A stretch of 64,000 nucleotides of DNA from Adenophora triphylla var. japonica (GCA_022495995.1 JAFEMH010000925.1:124001-188000), one strand, 5' to 3'. Positions 11,718 through 22,308 are shown, counted from the stretch's first letter. Program-made: numbers and translations. Notes: a model not told the origin generated them from the letters alone.

Positions 11718-11725
11718 TCTTTGAT

Positions 11726-11965
11726 GACACCAACGCATATCAAAGTTTCACCTTGAACTCTTCTTACATACTCTTCTGCATACTCTTCCTGCATTTACAT
11801 ATAAATAGATATAAACCACATCAATTTAAGTATTTGATGTACTGTATTCAATTATATTTAAACATAACAAAACATACCAATTCGATGAATAAAATCGGGT
11901 CATCCCAGATATCATCAAACATCAAGGGAGGTGGAGACATTTGTAACGTATCAATTGGAGTTTAG
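11726..11965 (-). pseudogene. Last exons of a Helitron-linked ORF, split by the hAT insertion
   Basis: On the minus strand an exon-like stretch (MFDDIWDDPILFIEL, near 11890-11925) ends at a GT. A candidate intron follows, with acceptor ATGCAG at 11789-11794. The next exon reads EEYAEEYVRRVQGETLI and runs into the hAT target duplication. Restoring the empty site would let the frame continue for a few codons and stop at 1411-1413 on the far side of the hAT. I do not recognise the protein. It lies just downstream of a Helitron helicase remnant in the same orientation, so an accessory Helitron protein is plausible. Confidence 0.45.
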
Positions 11966-12053
11966 TCTCTTGTATTGTTTTAGCTGGAGGTTGAGTCTTT
12001 TGTAGATTTTCAGCCGAATATGCGGGAGCCTATTTTAAACATGTAATAGATCA

Positions 12054-12058
<5 letters not shown>

Positions 12059-12085
<27 letters not shown>

Positions 12086-12088
12086 GCG
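12059..12088. repeat. (TG)n microsatellite
   Basis: About 13 TG units followed by CGCGAC, in otherwise unremarkable sequence. Confidence 0.9.
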
Positions 12089-12166
12089 ACATTTTATAAG
12101 TAATACGATCATAAACATTTATGTAAATATAATAACTATTTATCGTACCACTTTGTGATTAAAGCT

Positions 12167-12470
12167 TTATAGAAGAACTTCAGAATAAACAATATTGGTT
12201 GTGGATGTGCTATCTTCCGCTGGCAAGAGCATCGTTATCCTACTGAACGCAGTACATCGAGATAATGCAACATATAATTGGCCATGAGTAAACACCGGTG
12301 TCCGAAGATCAATGCCGACAAATTTAACAGATTGACCTTGTGACTTATTTATAGTCATTGTAAAACACAACCTAATTGAAAATTGGCGCCTTGTAATTGA
12401 AATAGTCAATTCAGTCGCAAAAGGGGTAAGAGAAATTCTTGGTATAAATAGTTTACAAACCTTACCAAAA
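12167..12470 (-). pseudogene. Helitron Pif1-like helicase, C-terminal fragment
   Basis: About 100 residues are open, from [16 protein letters not shown] to the stop at 12167. They contain [14 protein letters not shown] and [12 protein letters not shown], the last two conserved helicase motifs of the Pif1/RepHel family that drives rolling-circle transposition of Helitrons. Only this C-terminal part survives. Upstream (plus-strand right) of about 12480 no further helicase motif was found, and the Rep nuclease domain is missing. Orientation agrees with the Helitron 3' end at 946. Confidence 0.85.
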
Positions 12471-12479
12471 AATAACAGT

Positions 12480-12660
12480 ACAAAGTAGCTTTATAAACAT
12501 AATACAGTAACCTTTAATGGCCGCACCAATAATTTAAATTAATTATCAATTTATTCGTAATATGCCAACCATTTCAAGCCAAATAATATGTACCATCAAT
12601 CTATATTAAACTGTCCCATTGATTTAACTATGAGAAATATATAGACTCTGATCCTATATT
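12480..12660. other. AT-rich stretch without features
   Basis: This lies between the helicase fragment and the first unit of the tandem triplication. No gene, terminal repeat or RNA was recognised. Confidence 0.5.
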
Positions 12661-12793
12661 GCAAGCATGCATAATGATTACCATTAGTACTTAATTTTTG
12701 AATCTTGCACTCTTTCACATAATATATACTATAAACTAATCATATATCACTATAAAATCATAAGGGTTATCATGCACTTTTTTTCATATTTAA

Positions 12794-13082
12794 TACTCCC
12801 TCCGTCCCAGAACAATGTTCACATTCACTATTTGCACATGTTTTAAGGAGGGAGTATTATATTGAAAGTGTTGTGAGTGTGAAAATAAAATAGAAGAGAG
12901 AATGAGTGGAGAGAATAGTAAATTATAATGGTGTTGTGAGTATTAAAATAATGTAGGAGAGAGAATGAGTGGAGGGAATAGTAAAGATTCCTTTCCATTT
13001 TAGGTAAGTTTTAAATGTGTGAAGTAAGTTTTGGGACGCCCAAAAGGGAAAGTGTGAAGATTGTTCTGGGACGGAGGGAGTA
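12794..13082. mobile_element. Stowaway-type MITE in repeat copy 1
   Basis: It has ends TACTCCCTCCGTCCC and GGGACGGAGGGAGTA, with TA at both borders, inserted at a TA in the A/B junction (AATATTTAT is intact in copy 3). An internal GGAGGGAGTATTA near 12846 looks like a second, partial terminus, possibly an internal duplication. Internal words such as GTTGTGAGT and CCATTTTAGG relate it to the MITEs at 21841 and 28457. Confidence 0.85.
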
Positions 13083-13445
13083 TTTATTTTGGGATGGTAT
13101 CGTAATTTTCTTTTCCTTTTATTGTTTACATACTCCTACCATGTGTGTAATAATAGTGTAGCTTTTATAATATTAGTCTGAAATATGGACATTTATTTAT
13201 TTAAAATTGATCAATAGTTCTTATGAAGTTCAGCTAAAAAAAAAAAATCAAATTTCCTAAAAAAAACATTTTTCCAAAAATTAATATATTTAAATAACAA
13301 TAAAATGCAAGCATGCATAATGATTACCATTACTACTTAATTTTTGAATCTTGCACTCTTTCACATAATATATACTATAAACTAATCATATATCACTATA
13401 AAAGCATAAGGGTTATCATGCATTTTTTTCATATTTAATATTTAT

Positions 13446-14616
13446 GATTTTTTTTTATAATATAAGTATATTATAAATGAATCAAAACATTAACATTTAT
13501 AAAGTTAGAAAAATTGTGTTCAATTTTAATAACTTTGTTGCACATAAGTTTAATAGGAATTGCATTGTGACTAACAATGTAGCAATTTTTGCTATTTTAT
13601 TTTTGATGTTCATACTTTATGTCATTTATTTTTGATGTCATTATTTTTGTCAGTATGCAACATTTTTTATGGACGTTAAATAAGTGAATGAAAAAACTAA
13701 CGACCTATTTCTTTTCAAATTACAACATTTTAAATACAATGTAGAGGGTTTCAACCCTTAACCTTCCCGAGAAAAGTACGTCTTTAAGCTAAATGCTCAT
13801 TGACATTATTAACGACCTACTTTGATATATATATATAGTAACTATTATGATTAACTAATATTATTAATAGTAATAGTTAACATATATTGTAACTATAATA
13901 CTATTACTTAACCTATATAGTAAATTAATATTATTTATAATAATAGTTAGCATATATAGTAACTATTATAGTTAACTAATACTATTAATAGTAATAGTTA
14001 ACATATATAGTAACTATTATAGTTAACTAATACTATTAATAGTAATAGTTAACTTATATAGTAACTATTATAGTTAACTAATACAATTAATAGTAATAGT
14101 TAACATATATAGTACTATTATAGTTAACTAATACTATTAATAGTAATAGTTAATATATATAGTAACTATTATAGTTAACTAATACAATTAATAGTAATAG
14201 TTAACTTATAAAGTAACTATTATAGTTAACTAATACTATTAATAGTAATAGTTAACATATATAGTAACTATTATAATTAACTAATACTATTAATAGTAAT
14301 AATTAACTTATATAGTAACTATTATAGTTAACTAATACAATTAATAGTAATAGTTAACATATATAGTAACTATTATAGTTAACTAATACAATTAATAGTA
14401 ATAGTTAACTTATAAAGTAACTATTATAGTTAACGAATAATATTAATAGTAATAGTTAACCTATATAATAACTATTATTGTTAACTAATAGTATTAGCTA
14501 ATAAGGAGAATACCAAAAGTCATATAGATTTTGGGATAGTGATGACGTGGCTTCTCCAAAATCAAAAGTTTGTTTAAACTTGTCCACGTGGCAAAACCAT
14601 AACCCTCCTCACCAAC

Positions 14617-14655
<39 letters not shown>
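13446..14655. other. Insert splitting repeat copy 2
   Basis: About 1.2 kb is absent from copies 1 and 3 of the surrounding repeat. It starts with AT-rich unique sequence (13446-13825), continues with the minisatellite (13826-14495) and ends in an (AT)n run. No terminal inverted repeat, target duplication or coding region was identified. Confidence 0.6.
13826..14495. repeat. AT-rich minisatellite, ~51-bp unit, about 13 copies
   Basis: The units contain AGTAACTATTATAGTTAAC and CTATTAATAGTAATAGTTAAC-like halves, each partly self-complementary. Variants alternate ACATATATAG with ACTTATATAG or ACTTATAAAG, and CTATTAATAG with CAATTAATAG. Some variant pairs recur together, suggesting higher-order amplification. 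Confidence 0.85.

Positions 14656-14660
<5 letters not shown>
14620..14660. repeat. (AT)n microsatellite
   Basis: About 20 uninterrupted AT units at the right edge of the insert in repeat copy 2. Confidence 0.9.
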
Positions 14661-14664
<4 letters not shown>

Positions 14665-15225
14665 GGATGGTATTGCAATTTTCTTTTCCTTTTATAGTTT
14701 GCAGACTCCTACCATGTGTGTAATAATAGTGTAGCTTTTATAATATTAGTCTGAAATATGGACATATATTTATTTAAAATTGATCAATAGTTCTTATGAA
14801 GTTCAGCTAAAAAAATCAAATTTCTTCAAAAAATTATTTTTCCAAAAATTAATATATTAAAATAACAATAAAATGCAACATGCATAATGATTACCATTAC
14901 TACTTAATTTTTTAATCTTGCACTCTTTCACATAATATTACTATAAACTAATCATATATCACTATAAAAGTATAAGGGTTATCATGCACTTTTTTTTTCA
15001 TATTTAATATTTATTTTGGGATGGTTTCGTAATTTCCTTTTCCTTTTATTGTTTGCATACTCATACTATGTGTGTAATAATAGTGTAGCTTTTATAATAT
15101 TAGTCTGAAATATGGACATTTATTTATTTAAAATTGATCAATAGCTCTTATGTAGTTCAACTAAAAAAAAATCAAATTTCTTAAAAAAATTATTTTTCCA
15201 AAAATTAATAAAATAACAATAAAAT

Positions 15226-15480
15226 TGGATACCGTAAATAGAAAAAATAAATATATTGAGAGAGAAAACTGATTTTTGAAAAGGGCTCAGAATGAAAAGG
15301 ACTTTATACAGAATCTTATTATCATCTCTTACTTTTGATTTTTTAACAGAATTCTTTGTGATCAAATCTCTATTATTTTAAATAAAATTTATTATCCTAT
15401 TAAACTAATATTTTATATTATATTATCCCCAACCAAACCCACAATCCCTCGTCTTCTCCAAAAATTCTGTTTCTCAGCCC
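15226..15480. other. AT-rich stretch without features
   Basis: Sequence after the third repeat copy. No gene or element boundary was recognised. Confidence 0.4.
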
Positions 15481-15650
15481 ACTCTCCCTATAATATTCTC
15501 AACAACACCAACCCCCTCCACAACCCCGCCCTACCCTTTCCATCTGCACCACCCCTCCTCCCCGCCCCCTCTCCTTCCCTTCCCATTCCCGCTTTGTTAG
15601 TCCAATCCCACCTCCTTCTCTTTCGGCAACCCAATCCTTCAAATCGACAG

Positions 15651-16045
15651 TCCCACCCACCCGCATCTTCCTTCCCAAACAAAGCCCCATTTTGTTTCCC
15701 TCTCCCACAGACCGCAGTCCCACCCACCCGCATCTTCCTTCCCAAACAAAGCCCTACTCCCTCCGTCCCTAAAACCTTCCCCGTTTTGAATAGTGCGAAG
15801 TCAACCGAGTACAACTTTGACCAAACTTTAATATCAATCTATTCATTCTAATGAAATTTTAATAATTGCTATTGATAAATCATTTGATTATTTTATGGAT
15901 AACAATTTTTAGATTTTTATTATGATAAGTAAATTGATATTAAAGTTTGGTCAAAGTTGAACTTGGTTGAACTGAGTTCGTAGTAACCGGGTAAGGTATT
16001 ATGAGACGGAGGGAGTATTTTGTTTCCCTCTCCCACAGATCTCCA
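15651..16045. repeat. 67-bp tandem duplication, second copy split by a MITE
   Basis: A block starting CCCACCCACCCGCATCTTCC and ending TTTTGTTTCCCTCTCCCACAG occurs at 15651-15711 and again from 15718, where the MITE at 15755-16017 interrupts it. After the MITE the block resumes with TTTTGTTTCCCTCTCCC. The surrounding 15480-15755 region is C-rich on the plus strand. Its reading frames follow base composition and look non-coding. Confidence 0.75.
15755..16017. mobile_element. Stowaway-type MITE, long hairpin
   Basis: It has TACTCCCTCCGTCCC and GACGGAGGGAGTA ends with TA duplication. The internal arms are also complementary (TTGACCAAACTTTAATATCA near 15816 against its reverse complement near 15935), so nearly the whole 263-bp element can fold as one hairpin. 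The first copy of the flanking tandem repeat gives the empty site. Confidence 0.85.
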
Positions 16046-16139
16046 ACAAATTTCTATCCCATTTCGTTCCTTTCTCTCACAGCAAATATCACCACCCACC
16101 CGCACCTCCCTTCTCAAATCTATTTTCTTTTTCTTTGGT

Positions 16140-16892
16140 AGCCGTCAACCTACAGCCGTAGGATGAGAGTTAATATAATGATCCAAATTAAACAGAACGA
16201 AAATCGATTAACAATAGCCGTAGGATTGGACAGTTGAGAACAAATCTTAGCCGCTCTTTGTCTAAAGTCAATTGACGATTATTTTTTATCATTATTATAA
16301 TATAGATAATATAGCTTCGCTTTTTTTTCTTCTTATTATTGTGACATTTTGTCAAATCGGCTAAAGTTGATTGTTAATGAAAATATTTTTCATTGATGAA
16401 AACTAACCACCGTTAAACGAAAAATTACACATGTTAACAAAAGCTAACAATTGTTAACAAACTTTCTATTAAATTAGTAGTACAAAGGCCACATTTATAA
16501 GCGTAGAATTTTGATAGTAATTATTCTCATCTTGTTTATAAAAATGGAAAACTGCATATTAAGAAAATATCAAGCTTGTGCTTAAAATGAAAATGGATTT
16601 TCAAGCAATTTAAAAATAAAAGACAGCAACACTAAAATAAAAACAAGAGTTTATAAAAATGAAATAACTTATACTGTCACATATTTCCTCACCTTCAACA
16701 TTTTACCGAGTTACAACATAATGTTCATCTTCCTCACATGAAATATTATTCAAGTAAATCTTAAAACTACAAGACCAGATCAAAAGTGGGGGAAAACAAG
16801 CTTACCTAGTCACCCTCTTCCACACTCCATAGCTAAAACGAAACGAAACAAACCAAAATGTCCGGAAAAAGTAATTGGCGACGAAATTTAAC
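16140..16892. other. 3' flank of the aldolase gene
   Basis: No gene is seen. The part nearest the aldolase stop should contain its 3' untranslated region and polyadenylation signals on the minus strand, but no single poly(A) site can be chosen. The word AGCCGTAGGAT occurs twice (about 16153 and 16217). Confidence 0.4.
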
Positions 16893-19800
16893 TTAGTAGG
16901 TATATCCTTTGACGAACATTCCTTTCTTAGCATCCTCACTTTCTCCCTCAGCAGAGTACTTTCCGAGCTGAGCCAAGGAGTTTGCTTTGGCCCGAGTCAA
17001 GAGTGCTCGTTGTCCGGCTTCTATGTTCTCTGGGTTACCTTGCCATGCCTTGAGGACAGAGTTCTGTAGAGCACGTGCGTACGAGAAGGATACGTGCCAT
17101 GGGTTGGGGCTTTGGTTCATGGCGTGGAGGTTTAGGGTAGCTTCCATTTCTGATTGCCCTCCCGATAAGAACTAAATAATCAAAAACAAACATTTTTATT
17201 TAGGTCATTGTGAAATGTAACAAGAAAGAAAAAGAATGGGAAGAGGTAAAATACTCCATAATTTATTTACTCAATCTCCTATATTACTGGAAACTAGGCG
17301 TTTATTCTAGGCTAAACTAGCTCTAACTAGTACTTTGTGACTAGGAGTACCACTACCAAGTGGGAAAATGAGTGACTCTGAACAAATGAACAACACTAGT
17401 AAAAGTTTTCAAAATTATTTAGGAACAATCCAATAATTAACAAAAAACCTTTCACTTGGATGAAAATAACTTCTCAAGAACGAAATGATCTTCAATCTGG
17501 ACTTTTAAGTTTTATCATCTAAAGCAAATTAATGTTTCCTAAAGCAGAAAACTTGATTTTGTAACCATGTGTACTACTCCCTCCGTCCTAAAATGAATGA
17601 CTATTTTTCGTTCAAGGGTGGTCATTCTAAAAATATTTAATTTTGTTATAAAATTTATGACAAAGATTTACAAATTTCCTTGCCATCCACTTTCTAAACT
17701 TTCTGTTTTGCAGTCATATAAAGAAACTAGTAAAAGCCCGTGTCCGAGGACACGTGGTATTTTTTTAATTAAAAGTGAGAGCAAAATGGGAAAGGGACAA
17801 TTTAGTGACGGTAAAATGGAAAAAAAAACTTTTGACACTATTCATACAACTATTCATGTGGATCTCTTTTTACAAAAATTCAAATTTTAGAAGGGAAAAG
17901 TTATTTTGAAAATTAAGGATAAAACTGGAAATAAAGAACCTTGACAGAATTTGAGGGGCAAAATGGGAAAAATTAAATTGGAACTGTTCATATAACTGTT
18001 CACCACCGTTGCCATTTATACTATAGATGTGAAAAAAAAAATAGCTTAAACAAATTAGTGAATAATATTTAGGGACAAAGTTTTTTTTTTTAAATTGGGT
18101 TTTTTATTAATAAATGTCTTAAGGATAAAGTTATTTAGAAAATTCATTTTGGAAAAAAAAAATTAGAAATAGACGAAATGGATTTAAGATCCTTACCATG
18201 ATTCCTGGGACTGAAGGGGGCACCCTCCTCTTCAGCATGGTGAGTGTGTATTTAGCAACGGTTTCCGGGGAAGCCTTTTCCTTGTGATCAGCTCCTGGAG
18301 TTACCATGCTGGGCTTGAGCAGAATTCCTTCATAAGTAACATTGTTTTGTGCCAAGTAGTAGAACACCTCTGCCCACACTTGCTCTGCTACTTCAAGTGT
18401 CCTCTCAATAGGATGGTCCCCATCAAGAAGGATCTCGGGCTCCACAATAGGCACCAAACCATTGTCCTACATAACCAATCCCAACAATTCCAAACTCAGA
18501 CTAATATATTTAACAATTCTTTTTTTTTTGTAACACGCTTGTTTTTTCCTTTAATAATGCAACATCAACAAAATTCATCAGCCGGAGTGCATTGGACTGT
18601 GGGGCCTTTTACGAAGTTACAAATTGCAATATAAGTGGTTGATGAATTCTGGAATATCATCATTCACCCTACCATTTTGCTTTTTCAACTGTGATTCTTG
18701 GCACCAAGAAACACCACCATCAGATAATAATAGCCAAATCTCTTTTGACCAATCTATTATGAGTTTATGGAAATTAAGGATAAAAGAGAACTTTCAAGCA
18801 AAACATGCTGACACATATGAATTAGCTTCACAGTCAGGAGCAAAGATCTGGATCAATAGAAGACATCCATTCGTGGATGGAATAGAGATTATAGAACATG
18901 CGAGTCTGGTTCAAGTCCAAAAAGTTAATAGTCTTTGTGGACTTCCTGTGGACATGAGAGAAATTCTGCACGAATTAAGCAGCAACATATAGCAAAAAAC
19001 TTTGAAGTGCATGTGACATGGATAAGGTTCACAAAAGTAAACCAATCAACATCAATGGTGAAATAGGACTGATGTAAGCAACCCCGGGTAACGGGACTAA
19101 GCTTGGGATGAGCTGACTACAATGACTGTCACCAACAGACACAAAATGTCCACATTTCATAAAATTTAAATATTAAATGCCGTTGCAGGCCTAGCATATA
19201 TCTTCAAATGAGAATTGATAGAGTTTGGTGAAAAATGTGTCCCATTTCTAAACTCCAGAACTTGAACGACCACTTTCAGAAAATGATAAATAATAAGGTC
19301 ATCAAATTTGACAGGATACCTGAGAGATAGCAGCGTAACGAGCAAGCCCCCATGCAGCTTCTTTTACTGCCAATGCGGATGGACCACAGGGAATGCTGAC
19401 AACTGTGCGCCTGTGAAAATTCAAATAAGCATGTATTAGTGACATGACAACTACATATTCCAGATCCACCTACTTCAAAAATCAATTGTTTAGCCAAAAG
19501 ACATGCAAAGAATACATGATAAATATAGCTTACCACTTGGCGAAACGAGCCCCTTGTTTGTAGTATTCAGCAGATCTAGAAGCCAAACCGTCCAACCCTT
19601 GGCACCAAGATTCATTGTTGGATCCGGGCAGAGGAACCAAACCCTGAAAATAAAATTGTTGAAGAACAGTCCGATGAAAATAGTTACTTCAGAAGGCGAG
19701 TAAAACATTTGAATGAAAGCATACCTTATCGACTTTGATGCCGGGGACGATCTGCTGTTCACGTAGGACATCCACAAAACTTTTCCCATCAGTTGTAGAT

Positions 19801-21482
19801 TGGTAGAGGGTCTCCTCAAAAAGAATTGAACCAGAGATGTATTGGCCCAAGCCTGGAGTTGTCAGCAAAAGTTGTCTGTAAGCCTGTCTGTTGACCTCAG
19901 TATTTTCCAATCCGATAGACGCCAATCTCTTTCCAACAGTTGCACTTGATTCATCAATGGCAAGAATACCACGGCCTGGAGATGCTATGGTTTTCTACAC
20001 ACAGAAAAAAATTATGTGTAAGTCAGCAAAGAGGCTAAAGATCAAAATAGGAACCTTGTAGATAAGTCACAAATATGTTTAAACTACCAAGGTCGAGCAT
20101 GATATTATTCCTAAAGTTCCTGAGTACATAAAGGAATCATAGAAGATATTACATAAAGTTAAAAAAGTAAGGGAAACCAAAAGAATACCCAATGACAACT
20201 TGTAAGGGCTTAGAAAGGAAACTAATATTTGTATCCATAAATAAAAACTCCAAAAACAAATGTAACAATTTGAAGAAATAAGACCAAAGGTGGATTCATA
20301 ATGTAGTATACTTTTTAGTGGAAATGATCTATTTATATCATAGTAACAAGAAGAGAGGGAGGGGGGCTCCATGAAACTTATCTAGCATTTGCTAGCACAT
20401 CAATTTTGTCTGAATCAAGAGTCGCCATTTTCCTCTTACAGTTATAGCAACTACATGAAACCAGAGTAGAACTGTAGAAGTAGTGCCTGACATGTTCAAT
20501 AAATCATTTTCTGTAAACAAAATGATATGCAGCAACATAATTTTTTCTCATAGAGCAAAGCCTTTCAGATCAAACATAAATGTCACATGTGATCTTCTCA
20601 AGAAGGTTTTTGCTCATAAGCTTCAAAAATCCCTTTTTAAAGAAAATCTAAATTTAAACATTGCCTAACATAAGTAGGAACCTAAATCCTCTGGTGCATG
20701 ACACTCTTTGTGCATAAAAAAATAAAAAATAATAAAAAATCAACCTTTATTCTAATGATGCAAAAACAATTTCTTTCACAAAAAAGAAAAGAAAAAAAAG
20801 AAAGGCAATTAGGTCTTCAACAAAATTCAATATGATATACACTACTAATTCAATCAATCAGCGGCTTGACACATCAATTAGGAATATTTTGAGACCCCTA
20901 ACATTGATTTTGAGTTGTCACAGTGATCAATTTTGATTACTACCACCTTCATCATGAAATTATAGGACAATCATTTAGGATGGAGGAAAAAAATACATAA
21001 TCCGTCAAATGCAATAGTTAAAGTAAAGTTCTAAATGATCAAAAAATCACAAAATCAAGCACCTAAATATCAGAACCAGCAGCTAACCAACAGTAAGTAA
21101 GCCACTTAATTCAATGAATTAACCCAAAGCAAGCAGTTTACAAAGTTAAAATTTCCAATCTTTATAAAATCAAGTCTAAATTAATCCGTACTGAACTATA
21201 TGATCACTGATCAGGCAAATTAATCTTAATTGAAAAAAAAAAACGAATCGTGTTCCACATTAAAATCAGAATTACTAAACGATCTGATGAAATAAAAAAC
21301 ATGCAAAACAAGTATCTACTTACAGCGGTTTGGACGAGTTCATCGGTGTAAGATCCGGCGCGGACGGCGGGAAGACGGCGGCGGAAAGTCAATTTAGATG
21401 TAGAGCGTTGATTGAATGATTGTTGTTGACCGATCCACGGAGTGGATGGTGCGTTAAGCTTTGTAAAATTCGCACAAGTCAT
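16893..21482 (-). CDS. FBA3: Plastid fructose-bisphosphate aldolase, class I
   Basis: Interconverts fructose-1,6-bisphosphate with dihydroxyacetone phosphate and glyceraldehyde-3-phosphate, and makes sedoheptulose-1,7-bisphosphate, in the stromal Calvin cycle. Six exons on the minus strand: 21324-21482, 19725-19994, 19534-19643, 19320-19410, 18197-18466 and 16893-17171, all with GT-AG introns; one Trp codon is split between exons 3 and 4. They give 392 residues, the usual length. Residues 1-42 are Ser/Thr/Arg-rich and lack acidic residues, as in a chloroplast transit peptide, with likely cleavage near [10 protein letters not shown]. Catalytic residues by family knowledge: Asp67 (ILAIDES), Lys179 (RFAKWR), Glu219/Glu221 (IVEPEI), Schiff-base Lys261 (GILLKPSMV) and the C-terminal Tyr392 (KGYTY). 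It resembles Arabidopsis FBA3 more than FBA1/FBA2 as I recall them. No stop or frameshift was found, so it should be functional. Confidence 0.95.
17172..18196 (-). other. Aldolase intron 5, carrying transposon insertions
   Basis: This 1.0-kb intron separates the exon with the Schiff-base lysine from the last exon. It has GTAAGG at the donor (18196) and TTTAG at the acceptor (17172). It contains a Helitron (17727-18027) and, at 17574-17600, a single Stowaway-type end (CTCCCTCCGTCC) without a visible partner. Confidence 0.8.
17727..18027 (-). mobile_element. Small non-autonomous Helitron in the aldolase intron
   Basis: On the minus strand it starts TCTATAGTATAAATGGC after A (the expected 5' TC) and ends with a hairpin of CGTGTCC/GGACACG arms, 10 bases, then CTAG before T. 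It is 301 bp with no coding capacity. Three plus-strand relatives lie at 22309, 26526 and 27328. Confidence 0.82.
18467..19319 (-). other. Aldolase intron 4
   Basis: An 853-bp intron with donor GTATCC and acceptor ATGTAG. A plus-strand open frame at 18624-18992 lies wholly inside it; it resembles nothing I recognise and has no gene context. Confidence 0.75.
19995..21323 (-). other. Aldolase intron 1
   Basis: A 1.3-kb first intron, donor GTAAGTA, acceptor GTGTAG, AT-rich. No transposon ends were seen. Long first introns often carry expression-enhancing elements, but none can be identified here. Confidence 0.75.
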
Positions 21483-21640
21483 TGTTTCACGAAGAGATCG
21501 AAAAGAGAGGGTTTGATTTTCTCTCTCTAGAATCTCTTTTTGGCTTTCGGAGTTTACGAAACAGAGACTTTTCTTTGGGGCTGTGAAAGGAACAAGTGCT
21601 TATAATGTTGAAATCGGGCGTGAAGAGGGAGGAAGACTTG

Positions 21641-21671
<31 letters not shown>

Positions 21672-21720
21672 TTTCCTTCTCGGTGACTCCGCAACCGGGC
21701 GATAATACGACAAGATGGAT
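21483..21720 (-). promoter_or_regulatory. Aldolase 5' leader and candidate core promoter
   Basis: On the minus strand the TATA-like word CATTATAAGC (21598-21607) lies about 120 bases before the start codon, predicting a leader of roughly 90 bases rich in CT. Upstream is a (TG)n run at 21639-21654 joined to about 20 T. The start at 21482 is chosen because it gives a full transit peptide. Confidence 0.45.
21639..21674. repeat. (TG)n-T(n) simple repeat near the aldolase promoter
   Basis: Eight TG units run into about 20 T residues. Confidence 0.88.
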
Positions 21721-21840
21721 TTCATTCGGGCCTACCCAAGCAGTTCGTAGTTCCTTTCGGTAAATTGACCATTTTTCCCTTCATGAATCAATTTAGGCAA
21801 ATGAACATTATTGGTGCCAAGTTTCACAAAAGTTGCAATA

Positions 21841-22105
21841 TACTTCCCTTCGATTATTTTTGTTATTGGGTGTCCTATTACAAATTTCACATTTTTTAAA
21901 ATGGCAAAAAATATTTACTATTTCATTCACTAATTTTCTCTCCTTCTTTATTTTTATACTCACAAAACCAATCAACTCACTATTTCCTACCCCACTTTCT
22001 CTTTCCAATCTCACTTTTCATACCCACGACGCTTACTCCACTAGCTTTCTCCTTAATTCGCGTGCAAACAATAACTGTGCAAATTGTAGCGGGACGAAAG
22101 GAGTA
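21841..22105. mobile_element. Diverged Stowaway-type MITE
   Basis: It has ends TACTTCCCTTCGAT and GCGGGACGAAAGGAGTA, degraded from CTCCCTCCGTCCC. The interior is an inverted-orientation relative of the MITE at 28457-28735 (shared words such as CCATTTTAAAATGG-flanking, CACTATTT, CCCACTTTCTCT). Confidence 0.7.
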
Positions 22106-22308
22106 GTCATCAATATTCAATTTTTGACAATTTATTCAATCGTATTCATATTTTATGATAATCTGAGTTAAAAGTGGATAGTCATTAACAAAATTGGATG
22201 GAAGCTAACTAAAGTAAACGAAAAACTTAGACTTTCTTTGAAATTGTAATATCCACCTCTGAAATTTGATTTTGTCATACAAAAACTCATTTTAAAATCA
22301 AATGACAA

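Larger units (their letters stand above)
1427..11725 (-). mobile_element. hAT DNA transposon with 8-bp target duplications, containing a copia insertion
   Basis: The element proper is 1435-11717. It is flanked on both sides by the identical 8-mer TCTTTGAT (1427-1434 and 11718-11725), the target duplication length expected of hAT elements. Its ends are inverted: TAGAGGTGCCCAGCCGG on the left, and TAGAGATGCCCAACCGG as the reverse complement of the right. Both subterminal regions are rich in ACCGG/CCGGTT words, the kind of short repeats hAT transposases bind. A degenerate minus-strand transposase lies at 8958-11152. The left end is interrupted by a copia element (1989-8298), and about 0.56 kb of hAT sequence occurs on both sides of it. 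Without the insertion and duplication the hAT would be about 3.4 kb, normal for an autonomous member. Confidence 0.9.
12661..15225 (+). repeat. Tandem triplication of a ~350-bp unit, interrupted twice
   Basis: The unit has part A (starts GCAAGCATGCATAATGATTA, ends CATATTTAATATTTAT) and part B (starts TTTTGGGATGGT, includes GTGTGTAATAATAGTG and GAAATATGGACAT). Order: A1 12661-12793, MITE, B1 13083-13303; A2 13307-13445, 1.2-kb insert, B2 14656-14873; A3 14875-15011, B3 15012-15225. The third copy is uninterrupted and shows how A and B join. Confidence 0.8.

Noticed and set aside
11526..11965. Overlapping frames across the hAT right end
   Set aside because: They are created by CCGGTT subterminal repeats and cross the terminal repeat and target duplication.
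13826..14495. Possible CRISPR-like array
   Set aside because: Units are contiguous with no unique spacers and the genome is a plant. It is an ordinary minisatellite.
15488..15814. Overlapping minus-strand open frames rich in Gly and Arg
   Set aside because: They follow the C-rich composition and the 67-bp tandem repeat, and one runs into a MITE end.
18624..18992. 122-codon plus-strand open frame
   Set aside because: It lies wholly inside intron 4 of the minus-strand aldolase gene, resembles no family I recognise and has no splice or promoter context.
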